NCBI GenBank assembly: GCA_963675435.1
Contig: OY776216.1
Location: 4,340,001 to 4,404,000 of the forward strand
Length of the DNA: 64,000 bases
Source: Saccharicrinis sp963675435
GTDB taxonomy: Bacteria > Bacteroidota > Bacteroidia > Bacteroidales > Marinilabiliaceae
Direction: 5' to 3'
Part shown: piece by piece, positions 54,199 to 63,262 of the stretch
How the letters are laid out: each line of letters starts with the position of its first letter
Position numbering within the stretch: position 1 is the first letter of the stretch
Notes under the pieces: model-generated
The model's database searches: none
What the model was told of the DNA's origin: nothing
Seen by the model: only the letters and a program-made list of their open reading frames with translations
Translations under genes and position numbers: made by a program

Positions 54199-54228
54199 TA
54201 TCTTTTTTACTAAAAATAGTATTTGTTA

Positions 54229-54784
54229 CTATTCAATAATTTTTTTCCCGAAAGGAATAACTACTTTACCAACTAAATCATTTACAATAATAGCAGCCAT
54301 CATATACCAGGCACCTAAAGCACAAATAATTAGATCTATTGCAGCAAATACTGTAAGTTGAGGCATTCCAAAATGCGCAAGGTCTAACAATATGAAACCA
54401 ATTAACAAAGTTCCAAAAGTAACTGCCATAGCCCTATGAACTCTTAATGATGCAATAAACATGATTATGGTATACAATGTCCATCCCACCAAATAAAAAC
54501 CAACATCTGTATGTGATGATTTATAAATATTAAAATGGTTTAAAAGCCAGATAATGCCCAAGCCAATCCCAAAAGATCCATAAGCTACAAAAGCACTGTA
54601 TCCTATGTTATTGCCCATTTTTTGTTCTTGAAATCCGGCTATCATCTGACCAAGCCCTCCAAAAATAATTCCCATTGCCAAAACTGGTCCTATTCCAATC
54701 CATCCTAATAATATGGAATTGCAATAATAAAGTAGTTAAGCCAAACCCAGCTAATCCCACTACTGCCGAATTTCCGTTTTTCAA
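54229..54784 (-). pseudogene. satP: Acetate uptake transporter (SatP/YaaH family), frameshifted
   Basis: Downstream 150 codons are open: AMGIIFGGLGQMIAGFQEQKMGNN through the C-terminus, with five membrane segments. The missing N-terminus lies upstream in another frame: LKNGNSAVVGLAGFGLTTLLLQFH from a TTG at 54784. The two parts meet near 54,710-54,715, where one extra base (CCATATTATTAGGATGG) shifts the frame out of GWIGIGPVL. The family is about 190 aa with six segments and carries acetate/succinate. The frame could be a real defect or an assembly error; the promoter is intact. Confidence 0.8.
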
Positions 54785-54813
54785 AATTGTATAAGTATTT
54801 AAATTTCAGCCGG

Positions 54814-54845
54814 CAAAAGTAATTCACTACCTCATAACAAACAAC
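54814..54845 (-). promoter_or_regulatory. Promoter of the acetate transporter
   Basis: TACTTTTG on the minus strand (perfect TAnnTTTG), with GTTG 20 bases upstream as a weak -33 box. Supports a gene start near 54784. The rest of the 358-bp gap to 55142 shows only a short imperfect palindrome near 54949. Confidence 0.5.
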
Positions 54846-55142
54846 GTCGAGGATATTAAATAGTGTTTACTTTACAACAATATAAACACGTATATTCAAA
54901 AATAAAACTACTCTGAATTCTATAAAAAACTATCGGGATTCCTAAAACAAAAAAGGCCAGTTTATAAAAACCAGCCGCAATAGCATAATTAGATCCATAG
55001 ATCAAACTATTATTTCATTGCCTTATTGTTTTGAGACAGTAGTTTATATTTTAAACAATTATATTTTGGCATCATACAGTATAACCTGCATTAATCCGTT
55101 ATATGATCATTAAGCTCAAAGCACAAAAGGCATAAACATTAC

Positions 55143-55424
55143 TTACTCGTAACGACAAATATAACTTACAGGTTCAGATACCTTAACCTTAAAAGAAGCA
55201 TCTTTTTCAACCTTAAAAGTTTCGCCTTGTTTATATAATTTCCACTCTGTTGTTTCTGGTAGTAAAACATCCATTTCACCATAAGTTACAGTCATATACT
55301 CAATGGTTGATGTACCAAATTCAAATTCGCCTGGAGCAATAACTCCTGCTGTTGCTTTTCCATTACTATTATCCACTGCAATAGATTTAACTTTTCCTTC
55401 GAAATACTCGTTTACTTGTAACAT
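55143..55424 (-). CDS. ppnP: Pyrimidine/purine nucleoside phosphorylase PpnP
   Basis: 93 aa, the family's usual length (formerly UPF0345). Cupin-like barrel: VNEYFEGKVKSIAV, TAGVIAPGEFEFGTSTIEYMTVTYGEMDVLLPETTEW, FKVKVSEPVSYICRYE. Cleaves several nucleosides with phosphate to free bases and ribose 1-phosphate, in the cytoplasm. A single-gene unit with its own -7 box at 55458. Confidence 0.93.
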   Translation of the reverse strand: MLQVNEYFEGKVKSIAVDNSNGKATAGVIAPGEFEFGTSTIEYMTVTYGEMDVLLPETTEWKLYKQGETFKVEKDASFKVKVSEPVSYICRYE

Positions 55425-55457
55425 TTTAATGTTTTGTTAAATATTAGTTATTACCCG

Positions 55458-55465
55458 CAAATATA
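55458..55465 (-). promoter_or_regulatory. -7 box of ppnP
   Basis: TATATTTG on the minus strand, a perfect TAnnTTTG, about 34 bp ahead of the start codon; no matching -33 TTTG. Confidence 0.45.
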
Positions 55466-55604
55466 ATTTATAAATCATTCGGTATGATATATTTAATACA
55501 TAATTATATACTTATTGTCATTCATCAAAAAACAACTAAATCTCAATTGGAGGTTTATAATCAAACAAAAAATTCTTTTACATTTGCAATTCGAATTTAC
55601 ACGC

Positions 55605-56018
55605 ATGACAAACAAAAAGATTTGTATAGAAAGAATTGGGGAGGGTGAATATGCTATTGGTGAAAATAGAGTTAAAATCACTGAAGGAAAGTATATTGTT
55701 TATCATGTGAGTACCTCTGGTGTACAAACACCAGAGGTTGCAGCCGCTCATGGAGAACTAATTAATGAAACTTTATTTAAATCAGATAAACAGGTTCAAT
55801 TTTTAATTGACCTGAACCATTGTGGTAAAAACTCACCCCAAGCCAGAGAATGTTGGAGAAACTATACAATGTTAGAAAAAACCCATAAAGTTGCCATTTT
55901 TGGCATGCATCCGGTAGCTAGAATGGTTGCTTCGTTTGTAATGGGTACGATAAGCAAACTTGAACGTTACAGATTCTTTAATACTGAAACTGAGGCAAGA
56001 GATTGGTTTAATAAGTAA
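55605..56018 (+). CDS. SpoIIAA-like/STAS-type protein
   Basis: 137 aa from MTNKKICIERIGEGEYAIG; an ATG 30 codons upstream is in AT-rich leader. Alternating strands and helices (KYIVYHVSTSG, AAAHGELINETLFKSDKQVQFLIDLNHCGKN, VAIFGMHPVARMVASFVMG, FFNTETEARDWFNK) fit the SpoIIAA-like (DUF7793/STAS) fold, which often senses ligands or binds partner proteins. The last strand-helix (TETEARDWF) is typical. It lies 25 bp ahead of a histidine kinase, so the two probably form one signalling unit. Confidence 0.75.
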   Translation: MTNKKICIERIGEGEYAIGENRVKITEGKYIVYHVSTSGVQTPEVAAAHGELINETLFKSDKQVQFLIDLNHCGKNSPQARECWRNYTMLEKTHKVAIFGMHPVARMVASFVMGTISKLERYRFFNTETEARDWFNK

Positions 56019-56043
56019 AAGTTTATTTTTAATTGGTAATACA

Positions 56044-57015
56044 ATGACTGATAACGAAAAGTCAAAGAGTGAGCGAATTGATGATATTATTTCAGGAGTA
56101 ATGAAGATTGCTCATGGAGATATTGATCATCAATTTAAAATATCTGATAAGAATGACAAGATTGATGCACTATCGATGGGTATAAATATGCTAATGGATG
56201 ATATAAAAGAAGGTCATTTACAAAAAATTGAAAACGAACGCATCATAAAACTTAATCAAGAACTTATTGAAGCAAAAGAAAAAGCTTTAGAAAGTGAACG
56301 ATTAAAAAATCAGTTTCTTCAAAATATCAGTCACGAAATTCGCACCCCATTAAACGCAATTATTGGCTTCTCGGAATTATTGCCAACCTATTTTGACGAT
56401 AAGGAAAGACTTATAGAGTTTACTGAAATCATCAACAACAGCAGTGTTGACCTACTTCAGATTATCAACGACATACTTGATATTGCCAAAATTGAATCGG
56501 GCCAGGTTGCTATAAACTGGGAAATTGTTAATATTAAGACTATGCTCAATAATATCGAAGTATTTTTCTCTGAATACCAGAAACAACTTCATAAATCACA
56601 CATTGAGTTCATCATGAATTTTCCGTGTGATAATGTAACCAAGCAAATACAATTTGATAGTGGTAAATTAAAGCAAATACTAACTAACCTATTGAGTAAT
56701 GCTTTTAAATTTACAAACACTGGAAAAATTGAAGTTGGATACAAAGGATTAAGCGATACACATATCACCATGTATGTTTCTGATACTGGCATTGGTATAT
56801 CAAGAGAATTGCAAGCGCAAATATTTGATCGCTTTATTCAAGCTGAAGATAATTATACTCAGAAACAAAAAGGAACCGGATTAGGTTTGTCAATAGTTAA
56901 GGGGCTTATTGAATTACTGGGAGGAAATATATGGCTCGAGTCTGAATTAAATAAAGGAAGTACCTTTACATTTTCTATTCCTTATAAGTATTACGAACCT
57001 GATTTAATTTCATAA
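56044..57015 (+). CDS. Cytoplasmic hybrid-free histidine kinase
   Basis: 323 aa from MTDNEKSKSERIDDI. No membrane segment. A HAMP-like/linker helix region (about 10-75, GVMKIAHGDIDHQFKISDKNDKIDALSMGINMLMDDI), HisKA with NISHEIRTPLNAIIGFSELL (phospho-acceptor His about 101) and an HATPase_c domain with NLLSNAFKFTNTGKIEV, DTGIGI and GTGLGLSIVKGLIELLGG. No receiver domain or response regulator adjoins it. Paired with the SpoIIAA-like gene, which may be its input. Confidence 0.92.
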   Translation: MTDNEKSKSERIDDIISGVMKIAHGDIDHQFKISDKNDKIDALSMGINMLMDDIKEGHLQKIENERIIKLNQELIEAKEKALESERLKNQFLQNISHEIRTPLNAIIGFSELLPTYFDDKERLIEFTEIINNSSVDLLQIINDILDIAKIESGQVAINWEIVNIKTMLNNIEVFFSEYQKQLHKSHIEFIMNFPCDNVTKQIQFDSGKLKQILTNLLSNAFKFTNTGKIEVGYKGLSDTHITMYVSDTGIGISRELQAQIFDRFIQAEDNYTQKQKGTGLGLSIVKGLIELLGGNIWLESELNKGSTFTFSIPYKYYEPDLIS

Positions 57016-57017
57016 AA

Positions 57018-57052
57018 AAATCGCGCAAATTGAAACTTCAACCGCGCGATTT
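57018..57052. terminator. Bidirectional terminator
   Basis: AAATCGCGC (57018-57026) pairs with GCGCGATTT (57044-57052), between the convergent kinase and flavoprotein genes. Confidence 0.8.
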
Positions 57053-57121
57053 CACACATAAACTCTATCGAAATTTAATTTACTAAGTTCAATTTCAACA
57101 TTGTACTTAGCCTAGCAAACC

Positions 57122-59143
57122 CTAATTACTCATTTTGTCTAATCTCGACATCATAGCTGCAATACCACCACCATTCATAACATTAGTATAACCTCTTTGC
57201 ATTAATACTTGTTTGGCATAAGCCGAACGAGCCCCTGATGCACAATAAACTACAATTTCACGATTTGGATTGGATCCCAGATCTACTTTATTTTGCATGA
57301 TATCATCCAATGGAATATTTACAGCATTTGGGAATGCCCCACTTCTGTATTCTCCTTCTGTTCTAACATCAACAATCAATAGTCCATCATCACTTTTCTT
57401 TTCCTCTTTTTTAGGAGCTTCCTCTTTTTGCTCTTCCTCTTGTGTTCCAATACTTTTAGTTTCAATATCTAATAAATCAATATCAAGCTCTTCAAATCCA
57501 ATAGTCAAAGCATAACGTTGTAACGATGTGTGACCACCAGAGACATTAACTACATTTTTAAATCCTGCACCAACAAGGGTTCTTAATGCCTGATGACTTT
57601 TTTTACCAAATTCATCGTATACCAATATCAAACGATCATTAGGAAGCTGTTCCATTTGTTCTGGCAATACCTCTAAAGGAATATGTATGGCTCCCTGAAT
57701 ATGACTCTTTTGATAGGCAAAAATATCTCTAACATCAATAGCTATTGCATTTTGTCCTTTTAGTAATTCATCTAACTCAGATACTGTAACAGATGGACTA
57801 TAGCCTGTCATTCTGTTTTCAGCTACATACGCAGCCATATTCATAGCATCATTTGCGGTTCCAATTGGAGGAGAATAAGCAAAATCAACATCTGCTATAT
57901 CACTTACTTTTAATTTTGAAGCTGTTGCTGTTGCTATTACATCTAAACGTTTATCTGCCCCTTTATAACCAGCAGTTTGTCCACCTAAAATAACACCTGT
58001 ATTTTTATCATACACCAATTGTACTGTAACAGTCTCAGCTCCTGGATAATATGATGTATGATGCTCTTTATGAACCACAACAGCATCTGCATCAATACCT
58101 AGAGTACGTGCTTGTTTTAATGACAAACCTGTAATACCGGCTACTGCCTCAAAAACACGAACCACAGATGTTCCGATAGCACCCATATAGCTATGTTTAC
58201 CTCCTAATGCATTTTCTGCCGCAATACGTCCTTGTCTGTTAGCTGGTCCCGCCAAAGGAATACGCACCTTTTTGCCATTCACTCGGTGCTCAATCTCTAC
58301 CATATCTCCTGCAGCATAAATGTTAGGATCTGAAGTTTGTAGCTGATCATTTACCAATAAACCTCCAGCCTCACCAATTTTCAATCCAGCATCTATGGCT
58401 AATTGCAAGGTAGGTCGTACACCTATTGACATTAAAACCATGTCTGCATCCAGCTCTTCACCATTATCTAAAATAACAGAATCAGATTTGATATGTGTTA
58501 CTGCGGTATTTGTATGAACACCTACTCCATAGGCATGAAGTTCTTGCTCAACAAAACCAGCAATTTCTCCATCCATAATTGACATCACATGATCCATTTT
58601 TTCAACCACATGAACATTTAAACCTCTCTTAACCAAAGCTTCAACCATTTCCAAACCAATAAATCCTCCACCAACAACAACTGCATTTTTAGGATTCTCA
58701 TCTTCAAGGTGTGCTGAAATTTTATCCATATCTTCCAGTGTCCATAATGTGAACACATGGTCACGATCTGATCCGGGGAATTCAGGCTTAAGAGGTCGTC
58801 CCCCCTGTGCTAAAATCAATTTATCGTATTCAAAGCTTTTGTTTTCACCTGATCTGCTATCGATAGCTTTAATTTGATTATTCTCCTTATCAATAGATGA
58901 AACAATGGTATGGGTATATACATCAACATCATATTGTTCTTTAAAACTCTCTGGGCTTTGTAAAATTAGTTTTGATCGACTCTTAATATCACCTGCAATG
59001 TAATATGGTAAACCACAGTTTGCGAATGAAATATCCGGACCTGCCTCTAGCATTACAATTTTTGCATCTGGCGATAATCTTCTTGCCTTTGCTGCAGCTG
59101 TAGCTCCTGCTGCCACTCCTCCAATTATTACGATTTTTTCCAT
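57122..59143 (-). CDS. CoA-disulfide-reductase-like flavoprotein with two rhodanese domains
   Basis: 673 aa. FAD domain: IVIIGGVAAGATAAAKARRL (about 4-23) and the active Cys in SFANCGLPYYIAG (Cys43). NAD-binding GGGFIGLEMVEALVKRG (about 158-174), TSDPNIYAAGDMVEIEH, and a dimerisation domain to about 450. The first rhodanese domain (about 460-555, IAIDVRDIFAYQKSHIQGAIHIPL) has VYDEFGKKS where the catalytic Cys should be. An acidic/lysine linker follows (about 568-585), then a second rhodanese domain (about 590-670) with the Cys in VYCASGARS. It reduces CoA disulfides, polysulfide or persulfide with NAD(P)H; single-rhodanese versions are usual. Confidence 0.92.
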   Translation of the reverse strand: MEKIVIIGGVAAGATAAAKARRLSPDAKIVMLEAGPDISFANCGLPYYIAGDIKSRSKLILQSPESFKEQYDVDVYTHTIVSSIDKENNQIKAIDSRSGENKSFEYDKLILAQGGRPLKPEFPGSDRDHVFTLWTLEDMDKISAHLEDENPKNAVVVGGGFIGLEMVEALVKRGLNVHVVEKMDHVMSIMDGEIAGFVEQELHAYGVGVHTNTAVTHIKSDSVILDNGEELDADMVLMSIGVRPTLQLAIDAGLKIGEAGGLLVNDQLQTSDPNIYAAGDMVEIEHRVNGKKVRIPLAGPANRQGRIAAENALGGKHSYMGAIGTSVVRVFEAVAGITGLSLKQARTLGIDADAVVVHKEHHTSYYPGAETVTVQLVYDKNTGVILGGQTAGYKGADKRLDVIATATASKLKVSDIADVDFAYSPPIGTANDAMNMAAYVAENRMTGYSPSVTVSELDELLKGQNAIAIDVRDIFAYQKSHIQGAIHIPLEVLPEQMEQLPNDRLILVYDEFGKKSHQALRTLVGAGFKNVVNVSGGHTSLQRYALTIGFEELDIDLLDIETKSIGTQEEEQKEEAPKKEEKKSDDGLLIVDVRTEGEYRSGAFPNAVNIPLDDIMQNKVDLGSNPNREIVVYCASGARSAYAKQVLMQRGYTNVMNGGGIAAMMSRLDKMSN

Positions 59144-59209
59144 TATATATATTTTTATTTTTTTCTTATTCTATAAATTGACCTAAAAGGCTTTGTTTTT
59201 TTGTTTTGA

Positions 59210-59217
59210 CAAAACTA
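59210..59217 (-). promoter_or_regulatory. -7 box of the flavoprotein gene
   Basis: TAGTTTTG on the minus strand, a perfect TAnnTTTG, about 67 bp ahead of the start codon. No -33 TTTG at the standard spacing, which fits activator dependence. Confidence 0.5.
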
Positions 59218-59273
59218 TCTCATACTACCAAATAATCTACTATAAAAACATATGAACGAGCTCTGTGTTTGAA

Positions 59274-59309
59274 TTGATTTACATCAACTTTTTTCTTGAT
59301 TACGGTCAA
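59274..59309. promoter_or_regulatory. Two Fnr-type operators in the divergent promoter region
   Basis: TTGATTTACATCAA (59274-59287) is a perfect TTGAT-N4-ATCAA palindrome. TTGATTACGGTCAA (59296-59309) has one mismatch. The centres are 22 bp apart, two helical turns. They lie between the CoADR-like gene and the Crp/Fnr gene; the second box is just upstream of the -7 box at 59327. Confidence 0.7.
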
Positions 59310-59326
59310 ATTGTTAAAATTGATTA

Positions 59327-59334
59327 TATTTTTG
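59327..59334 (+). promoter_or_regulatory. -7 box of the Crp/Fnr gene
   Basis: TATTTTTG, a perfect TAnnTTTG. Start near 59340; the Fnr-type box at 59296-59309 would be centred about 38 bp upstream, in an activating position, and replaces a missing -33 TTTG. Confidence 0.5.
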
Positions 59335-59403
59335 TACTCAACACAACAGATATTTTGCTCTAATAATCAGCTCTTTTAACGATTTACAGAATAAGTATTA
59401 GGA

Positions 59404-60099
59404 ATGAAGACCTTAAAAGAAAACGATATAAATTTTATTTGCGAACTAAATGCGCCATGCTTTCAAGCTTTAAGTCCGGATGAAGTTCAATTGGTAAAAT
59501 CCAGTCGTACACAAGTTCAGTTTCGAAAAGGCGATAACCTTACTAAACAAGGCACATTTGCATCGTATGTTATGTTTATGGTAAATGGATTAGCCATACA
59601 ATATGTAGAAAGCGACCTGACAAAAAATTACAACTTACGTATTATTCAGCCAGGCGAATTTATTGGATTGTCTTCTGTTTTTTCTGCAAATACGTTTAGT
59701 TACTCTTCTATTGCAATCACAGATTGCCATGTATTTTTAGTTGAAAAAACTGCAATTGCTCAAATTATCAGTTCTAATGGTATTTTTGGTTTAAGTTTAA
59801 TCAAACGATATTCCGAACAAAATGTAAATTTATATGATATTATCCGTAAAGTTCTTTATAAACAGATGAATGGGAGAATGGCTGAAGCTTTGCTTTACAT
59901 TAATAATATAAAACCCAAATATCCGGATATTTTTCAAATTTTAACCCGAAAAGATTTAGCTGACTTTGCTGGAATATCGACAGAGAGCGCAGTTAAATTA
60001 TTAAAATCATTGGAAAAAGACAATATTCTGGAACTTAATGGAAAAGACATTAATATTCTGGATGAACTAAAGTTAACAGAAATATGTAAAAGAGGATAA
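59404..60099 (+). CDS. Crp/Fnr family transcription regulator
   Basis: 231 aa. Cyclic-nucleotide-binding-like beta-roll (about 25-140; VQFRKGDNLTKQGTFASYVMFMVNGLA, PGEFIGLSSVFSANTFS), long dimer helix, and helix-turn-helix LTRKDLADFAGISTESAVKLLKSLEKDNIL (about 178-207). Recognition helix residues keep the Glu of Fnr, with Val and Lys in place of Ser and Arg. Cysteines are at about 13, 19 and 108, fewer than the four that hold the cluster in E. coli Fnr, so the signal is unclear. Likely autoregulated and controlling the divergent flavoprotein gene. Confidence 0.93.
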   Translation: MKTLKENDINFICELNAPCFQALSPDEVQLVKSSRTQVQFRKGDNLTKQGTFASYVMFMVNGLAIQYVESDLTKNYNLRIIQPGEFIGLSSVFSANTFSYSSIAITDCHVFLVEKTAIAQIISSNGIFGLSLIKRYSEQNVNLYDIIRKVLYKQMNGRMAEALLYINNIKPKYPDIFQILTRKDLADFAGISTESAVKLLKSLEKDNILELNGKDINILDELKLTEICKRG

Positions 60100-60184
60100 A
60101 TATTTTTGCCAGATGCTTGTTGATTCAGAATAATATTTTTATACATTAGTAATGAAAATGTTATAAACTCAACTCACACTAAAA

Positions 60185-61141
60185 ATGTTAAAGAAAATCA
60201 AGTTTGAATATATACTCTCCATTTTATATGTTGTTGTTGGAGGATTATGGATATTATATTCTGATTTGTTTGTTTCAAACCTTACTAATGACCCTGTTCT
60301 TATTACAAGTATACAACATTACAAAGGGTGGTTTTATGTTTTTACTACCGGTATTCTGTTATTTTTTATGATTAATAATCACGTTCGTAAAATAAGAAAA
60401 GCCGAAGAAAAAGCAAAAGAAAACGACAAGCTCAAAACAGTATTTATACAAAATATTTCTCACGAGTTAAGAACTCCGATGAATTCAATTATAGGTTTTT
60501 CAGAATTAGCTCAAACTGAAAAAACGGATAATGAAATTCTAAATCTGTATTTAAAAACAATATTAAATAGTTCACAGCAATTACTATTGACCATAAATGA
60601 CGTAATGGATGCCTCTTTGTTAGAGTCTGGTAACATGTTTTTAAACCTTACAGAAATCAAATTACAGGATTTTTTAAATAGCTTTTCTAATAATTATACA
60701 CCATTACTCGATTCAAAAGTAAAATTATACCAGTCTGAAAATAATCTATCAAGCGACCTTGTTTTTACTTCGGATGAAGAAAAACTCCGCCGGGTAATGA
60801 ATAACTTGCTAAATAATGCCATTAAGTTTACCAACCAAGGCTGTATTGAGTATGGTTGCATTGCTAAAAATAATCACCTTGAGTTTTATGTAAAAGACTC
60901 TGGTTCAGGTATAGAATCGTCTATGCTTAAAAATATATTTAACCGATTTGTACAAACAGAAAACACAATAAAACAATGTAAAGGAGGCACCGGTTTAGGG
61001 CTAGCCATTTGTAAAGATATTATTGAACTCCACCAAGGTAAAATTTGGGTTGAATCAGAAGTTAATGTTGGTTCCACTTTTTGGTTTACCATTCCTTTAA
61101 AACTAACTCATCCAAGTTATAACAGATATGCATATAACTAA
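60185..61141 (+). CDS. Membrane histidine kinase
   Basis: 318 aa. Two N-terminal membrane segments (about 9-27 and 52-70) with a short loop of about 25 residues, a coiled linker (RKAEEKAKENDKLKTV), HisKA with NISHELRTPMNSIIGFSELAQ (His about 94) and HATPase_c with MNNLLNNAIKFTNQGCIEY, DSGSGIES and GTGLGLAICKDIIELHQGKIWVES. It lacks an input domain beyond the membrane part, and no response regulator adjoins it. Follows the Crp/Fnr gene by 85 bp on the same strand and may share its transcript. Confidence 0.93.
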   Translation: MLKKIKFEYILSILYVVVGGLWILYSDLFVSNLTNDPVLITSIQHYKGWFYVFTTGILLFFMINNHVRKIRKAEEKAKENDKLKTVFIQNISHELRTPMNSIIGFSELAQTEKTDNEILNLYLKTILNSSQQLLLTINDVMDASLLESGNMFLNLTEIKLQDFLNSFSNNYTPLLDSKVKLYQSENNLSSDLVFTSDEEKLRRVMNNLLNNAIKFTNQGCIEYGCIAKNNHLEFYVKDSGSGIESSMLKNIFNRFVQTENTIKQCKGGTGLGLAICKDIIELHQGKIWVESEVNVGSTFWFTIPLKLTHPSYNRYAYN

Positions 61142-61219
61142 CCCGTAAAACCAATATTTCTTATTGTATTTGTGTTACATTCGTAAAATCACTTTTTTTA
61201 GAGCTAACATATAATACCA

Positions 61220-62485
61220 TTATTCATATACTACAATATGGCTCAATAGTTTAATATCTTCCAAATCGGAATAATCATATTGATATAAACCATCTTCACC
61301 AATCATTAATAATACATTACCCAAAGGAATTACATCAAAGGCATCAATATCTTTATAATGTGCTAACTGATGATCAGATATGCTATATGGATCTGTAGTA
61401 TTATAAATTTTAAGTCCATCATCACCATCACATACAAAAAGCACCTCATCATCAATTCCTAAACCATATGGATTTTCCATTGGATAAGATTTTAATAACT
61501 CCGGAGCTTCAATATTCGAAATGTCGATCACTTCCAATTCACTATCAATAGCACCACATAAATTACCACCTCGCAAGGTTACATAAGCATAATCGCCTTC
61601 AACAACAACAGGGTCGCACGCTGTTGCATGACGAAACTGAGAAATAAACTCAGGACTTGAAGGATCTTGTAAACTATAGATATACATTCCGCTTTGAGCC
61701 CCAATAAATAGCATCTGATTATAAGGAAATAGTGTTTCTATTTGCCAACTGATATAAATATTTTTTGTAAAAGATGGATTTGAAGGATTTGATACATCAA
61801 ATAAATTTAATGCGCTGTTATTAATGGCATATAAATAGTTATCATACAAGGTAAATCGAGCCATAGAACCTCCTACTCCATTACCTGCACCACTCACATT
61901 ATTTGCACTTGCATCTGCGGCAAAAAACATTCCATCCCACTCCATAAATCGCTCATAATAGATAACATTATCCGTTACAGGTTCACTGACTGTTGTTACT
62001 GTATAACCTATAATTACACCTTTTTCAGTATCTACATTGCCTAAAATACCTACTTCAAAATCAGGAATGATATATGGAAAAACATCCTCATCCCGATCCA
62101 CTTCTTTAATATCATTCAGGTTGCTGATATCAATTGTCAAAAGATCAACATAACTATCAGCATACAACATATTTCCTTTAATAGCTATATCAACATTTCC
62201 TGGTATTTCAATAAAGGAAACATTTTGAGGATCGGAAGGATCAGAATTATCAATAACATGAATACCTTTCTGATATTCATTGATAAATATAAAATCATCT
62301 TTGAAATATATTTTACCAGCCTTATTTATATCTTCTGGCGGAAGCACACAAAATGCGGATCTTAAATCGGAATAACTCATATACTCAGGCGTATTTACCG
62401 TATAAGTATCTTCAATTTGATTGGTACAGGAAAATGATACCAAAGCAATAGTTAGTAAAAATAGATATTGTATTCTTTTCTTCAT
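61220..62485 (-). CDS. LVIVD-repeat lipoprotein
   Basis: 421 aa from MKKRIQYLFLLTIALVSFSC (lipoprotein signal, Cys20); a frame starting 15 codons earlier has no signal. Repeats of about 40 residues of LVIVD type: IHVIDNSDPSDPQNVSFIEIPG, LTIDISNLNDIKEV, LNLFDVSNPSNPSFTKNIYI, MYIYSLQDPSSPEFISQF, LEVIDISNIEAPELLKSYP, LKIYNTTDPYSI. They form a beta-propeller at the cell surface or periplasm. The ligand is unknown. A single-gene unit. Confidence 0.9.
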   Translation of the reverse strand: MKKRIQYLFLLTIALVSFSCTNQIEDTYTVNTPEYMSYSDLRSAFCVLPPEDINKAGKIYFKDDFIFINEYQKGIHVIDNSDPSDPQNVSFIEIPGNVDIAIKGNMLYADSYVDLLTIDISNLNDIKEVDRDEDVFPYIIPDFEVGILGNVDTEKGVIIGYTVTTVSEPVTDNVIYYERFMEWDGMFFAADASANNVSGAGNGVGGSMARFTLYDNYLYAINNSALNLFDVSNPSNPSFTKNIYISWQIETLFPYNQMLFIGAQSGMYIYSLQDPSSPEFISQFRHATACDPVVVEGDYAYVTLRGGNLCGAIDSELEVIDISNIEAPELLKSYPMENPYGLGIDDEVLFVCDGDDGLKIYNTTDPYSISDHQLAHYKDIDAFDVIPLGNVLLMIGEDGLYQYDYSDLEDIKLLSHIVVYE

Positions 62486-62673
62486 GACGCTTTTGATTAT
62501 TAGGTTAATAGTATGTGGTTGCAAACACATTGTATTGATGTTTGATAGTTGGCTAGGTTGCGTCTTTATTAAAGAATTATGCCTATAATAAATAATTGAT
62601 CATTGTTTTTACATTGTCATCTTGTTTACGCAACTATTGGCTAAAACTTCCATCATTAAAAAAAACATAACTC

Positions 62674-63237
62674 ATGAGAAACCTACTTTTGATATCATTC
62701 ATATTTATTTCAGTGACTACTTACAGTCAGGAGCAAAACCAAAATAAAATCAAAATAAAATATCAAAACTACACGGCCTACACCCAAATGATTGGATCAC
62801 AAAAAGACCACAATGCCATCATCAATTCAATTCAAATGGAACATAACTTTTTATTAAATAAAACCGTTGCATTTGGTCTATCTACTGGTATTGAATGGAT
62901 GGATATAAAAATGGCCTCTGTTGGACCTAACCTAAAAATTTTCATCCCCCTTTTTAACCAACCATCATTATATATTGGAGCAAGCTATGGAACTGTAATC
63001 GCACTAGAAGATCAAAAAGAGGAATGGATTGAAGTATTAGAAACAAAGGGAAAACACTTTTTTAATACAGAAGTTGGCTATGCATTCCCATCCTGGAGTG
63101 AGATGGCTTTTTATATAGCTATGGGATATCGAAATCAAAGTTATTCTTATACAAGAACTGATTGGTGGAGGAATGAAGTAGAAAGAAATATTGAATACAA
63201 TAGATTTATCCTCAAATTAGGAATACGATTGTTTTAA
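62674..63237 (+). CDS. Outer-membrane-type beta-barrel protein
   Basis: 187 aa with a signal peptide (MRNLLLISFIFISVTTYSQ). Alternating hydrophobic/polar strands (VAFGLSTGIEWMDIKMASVGPNLKIFIPLF, LYIGASYGTVIALEDQ, FFNTEVGYAFPSW, FYIAMGYRNQSYSYTR) and a terminal strand FILKLGIRLF ending in Phe, as in barrels inserted by BamA. About eight strands. No family recognised. A single-gene unit on the plus strand. Confidence 0.75.
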   Translation: MRNLLLISFIFISVTTYSQEQNQNKIKIKYQNYTAYTQMIGSQKDHNAIINSIQMEHNFLLNKTVAFGLSTGIEWMDIKMASVGPNLKIFIPLFNQPSLYIGASYGTVIALEDQKEEWIEVLETKGKHFFNTEVGYAFPSWSEMAFYIAMGYRNQSYSYTRTDWWRNEVERNIEYNRFILKLGIRLF

Positions 63238-63262
63238 GTTCAATCCCCTTTACTTGAATTAA

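Noticed and set aside
59404..60099. Assignment as Fnr with an iron-sulfur cluster
   Set aside because: Only three cysteines are seen and their spacing does not match the Fnr cluster motif; kept as Crp/Fnr family only.
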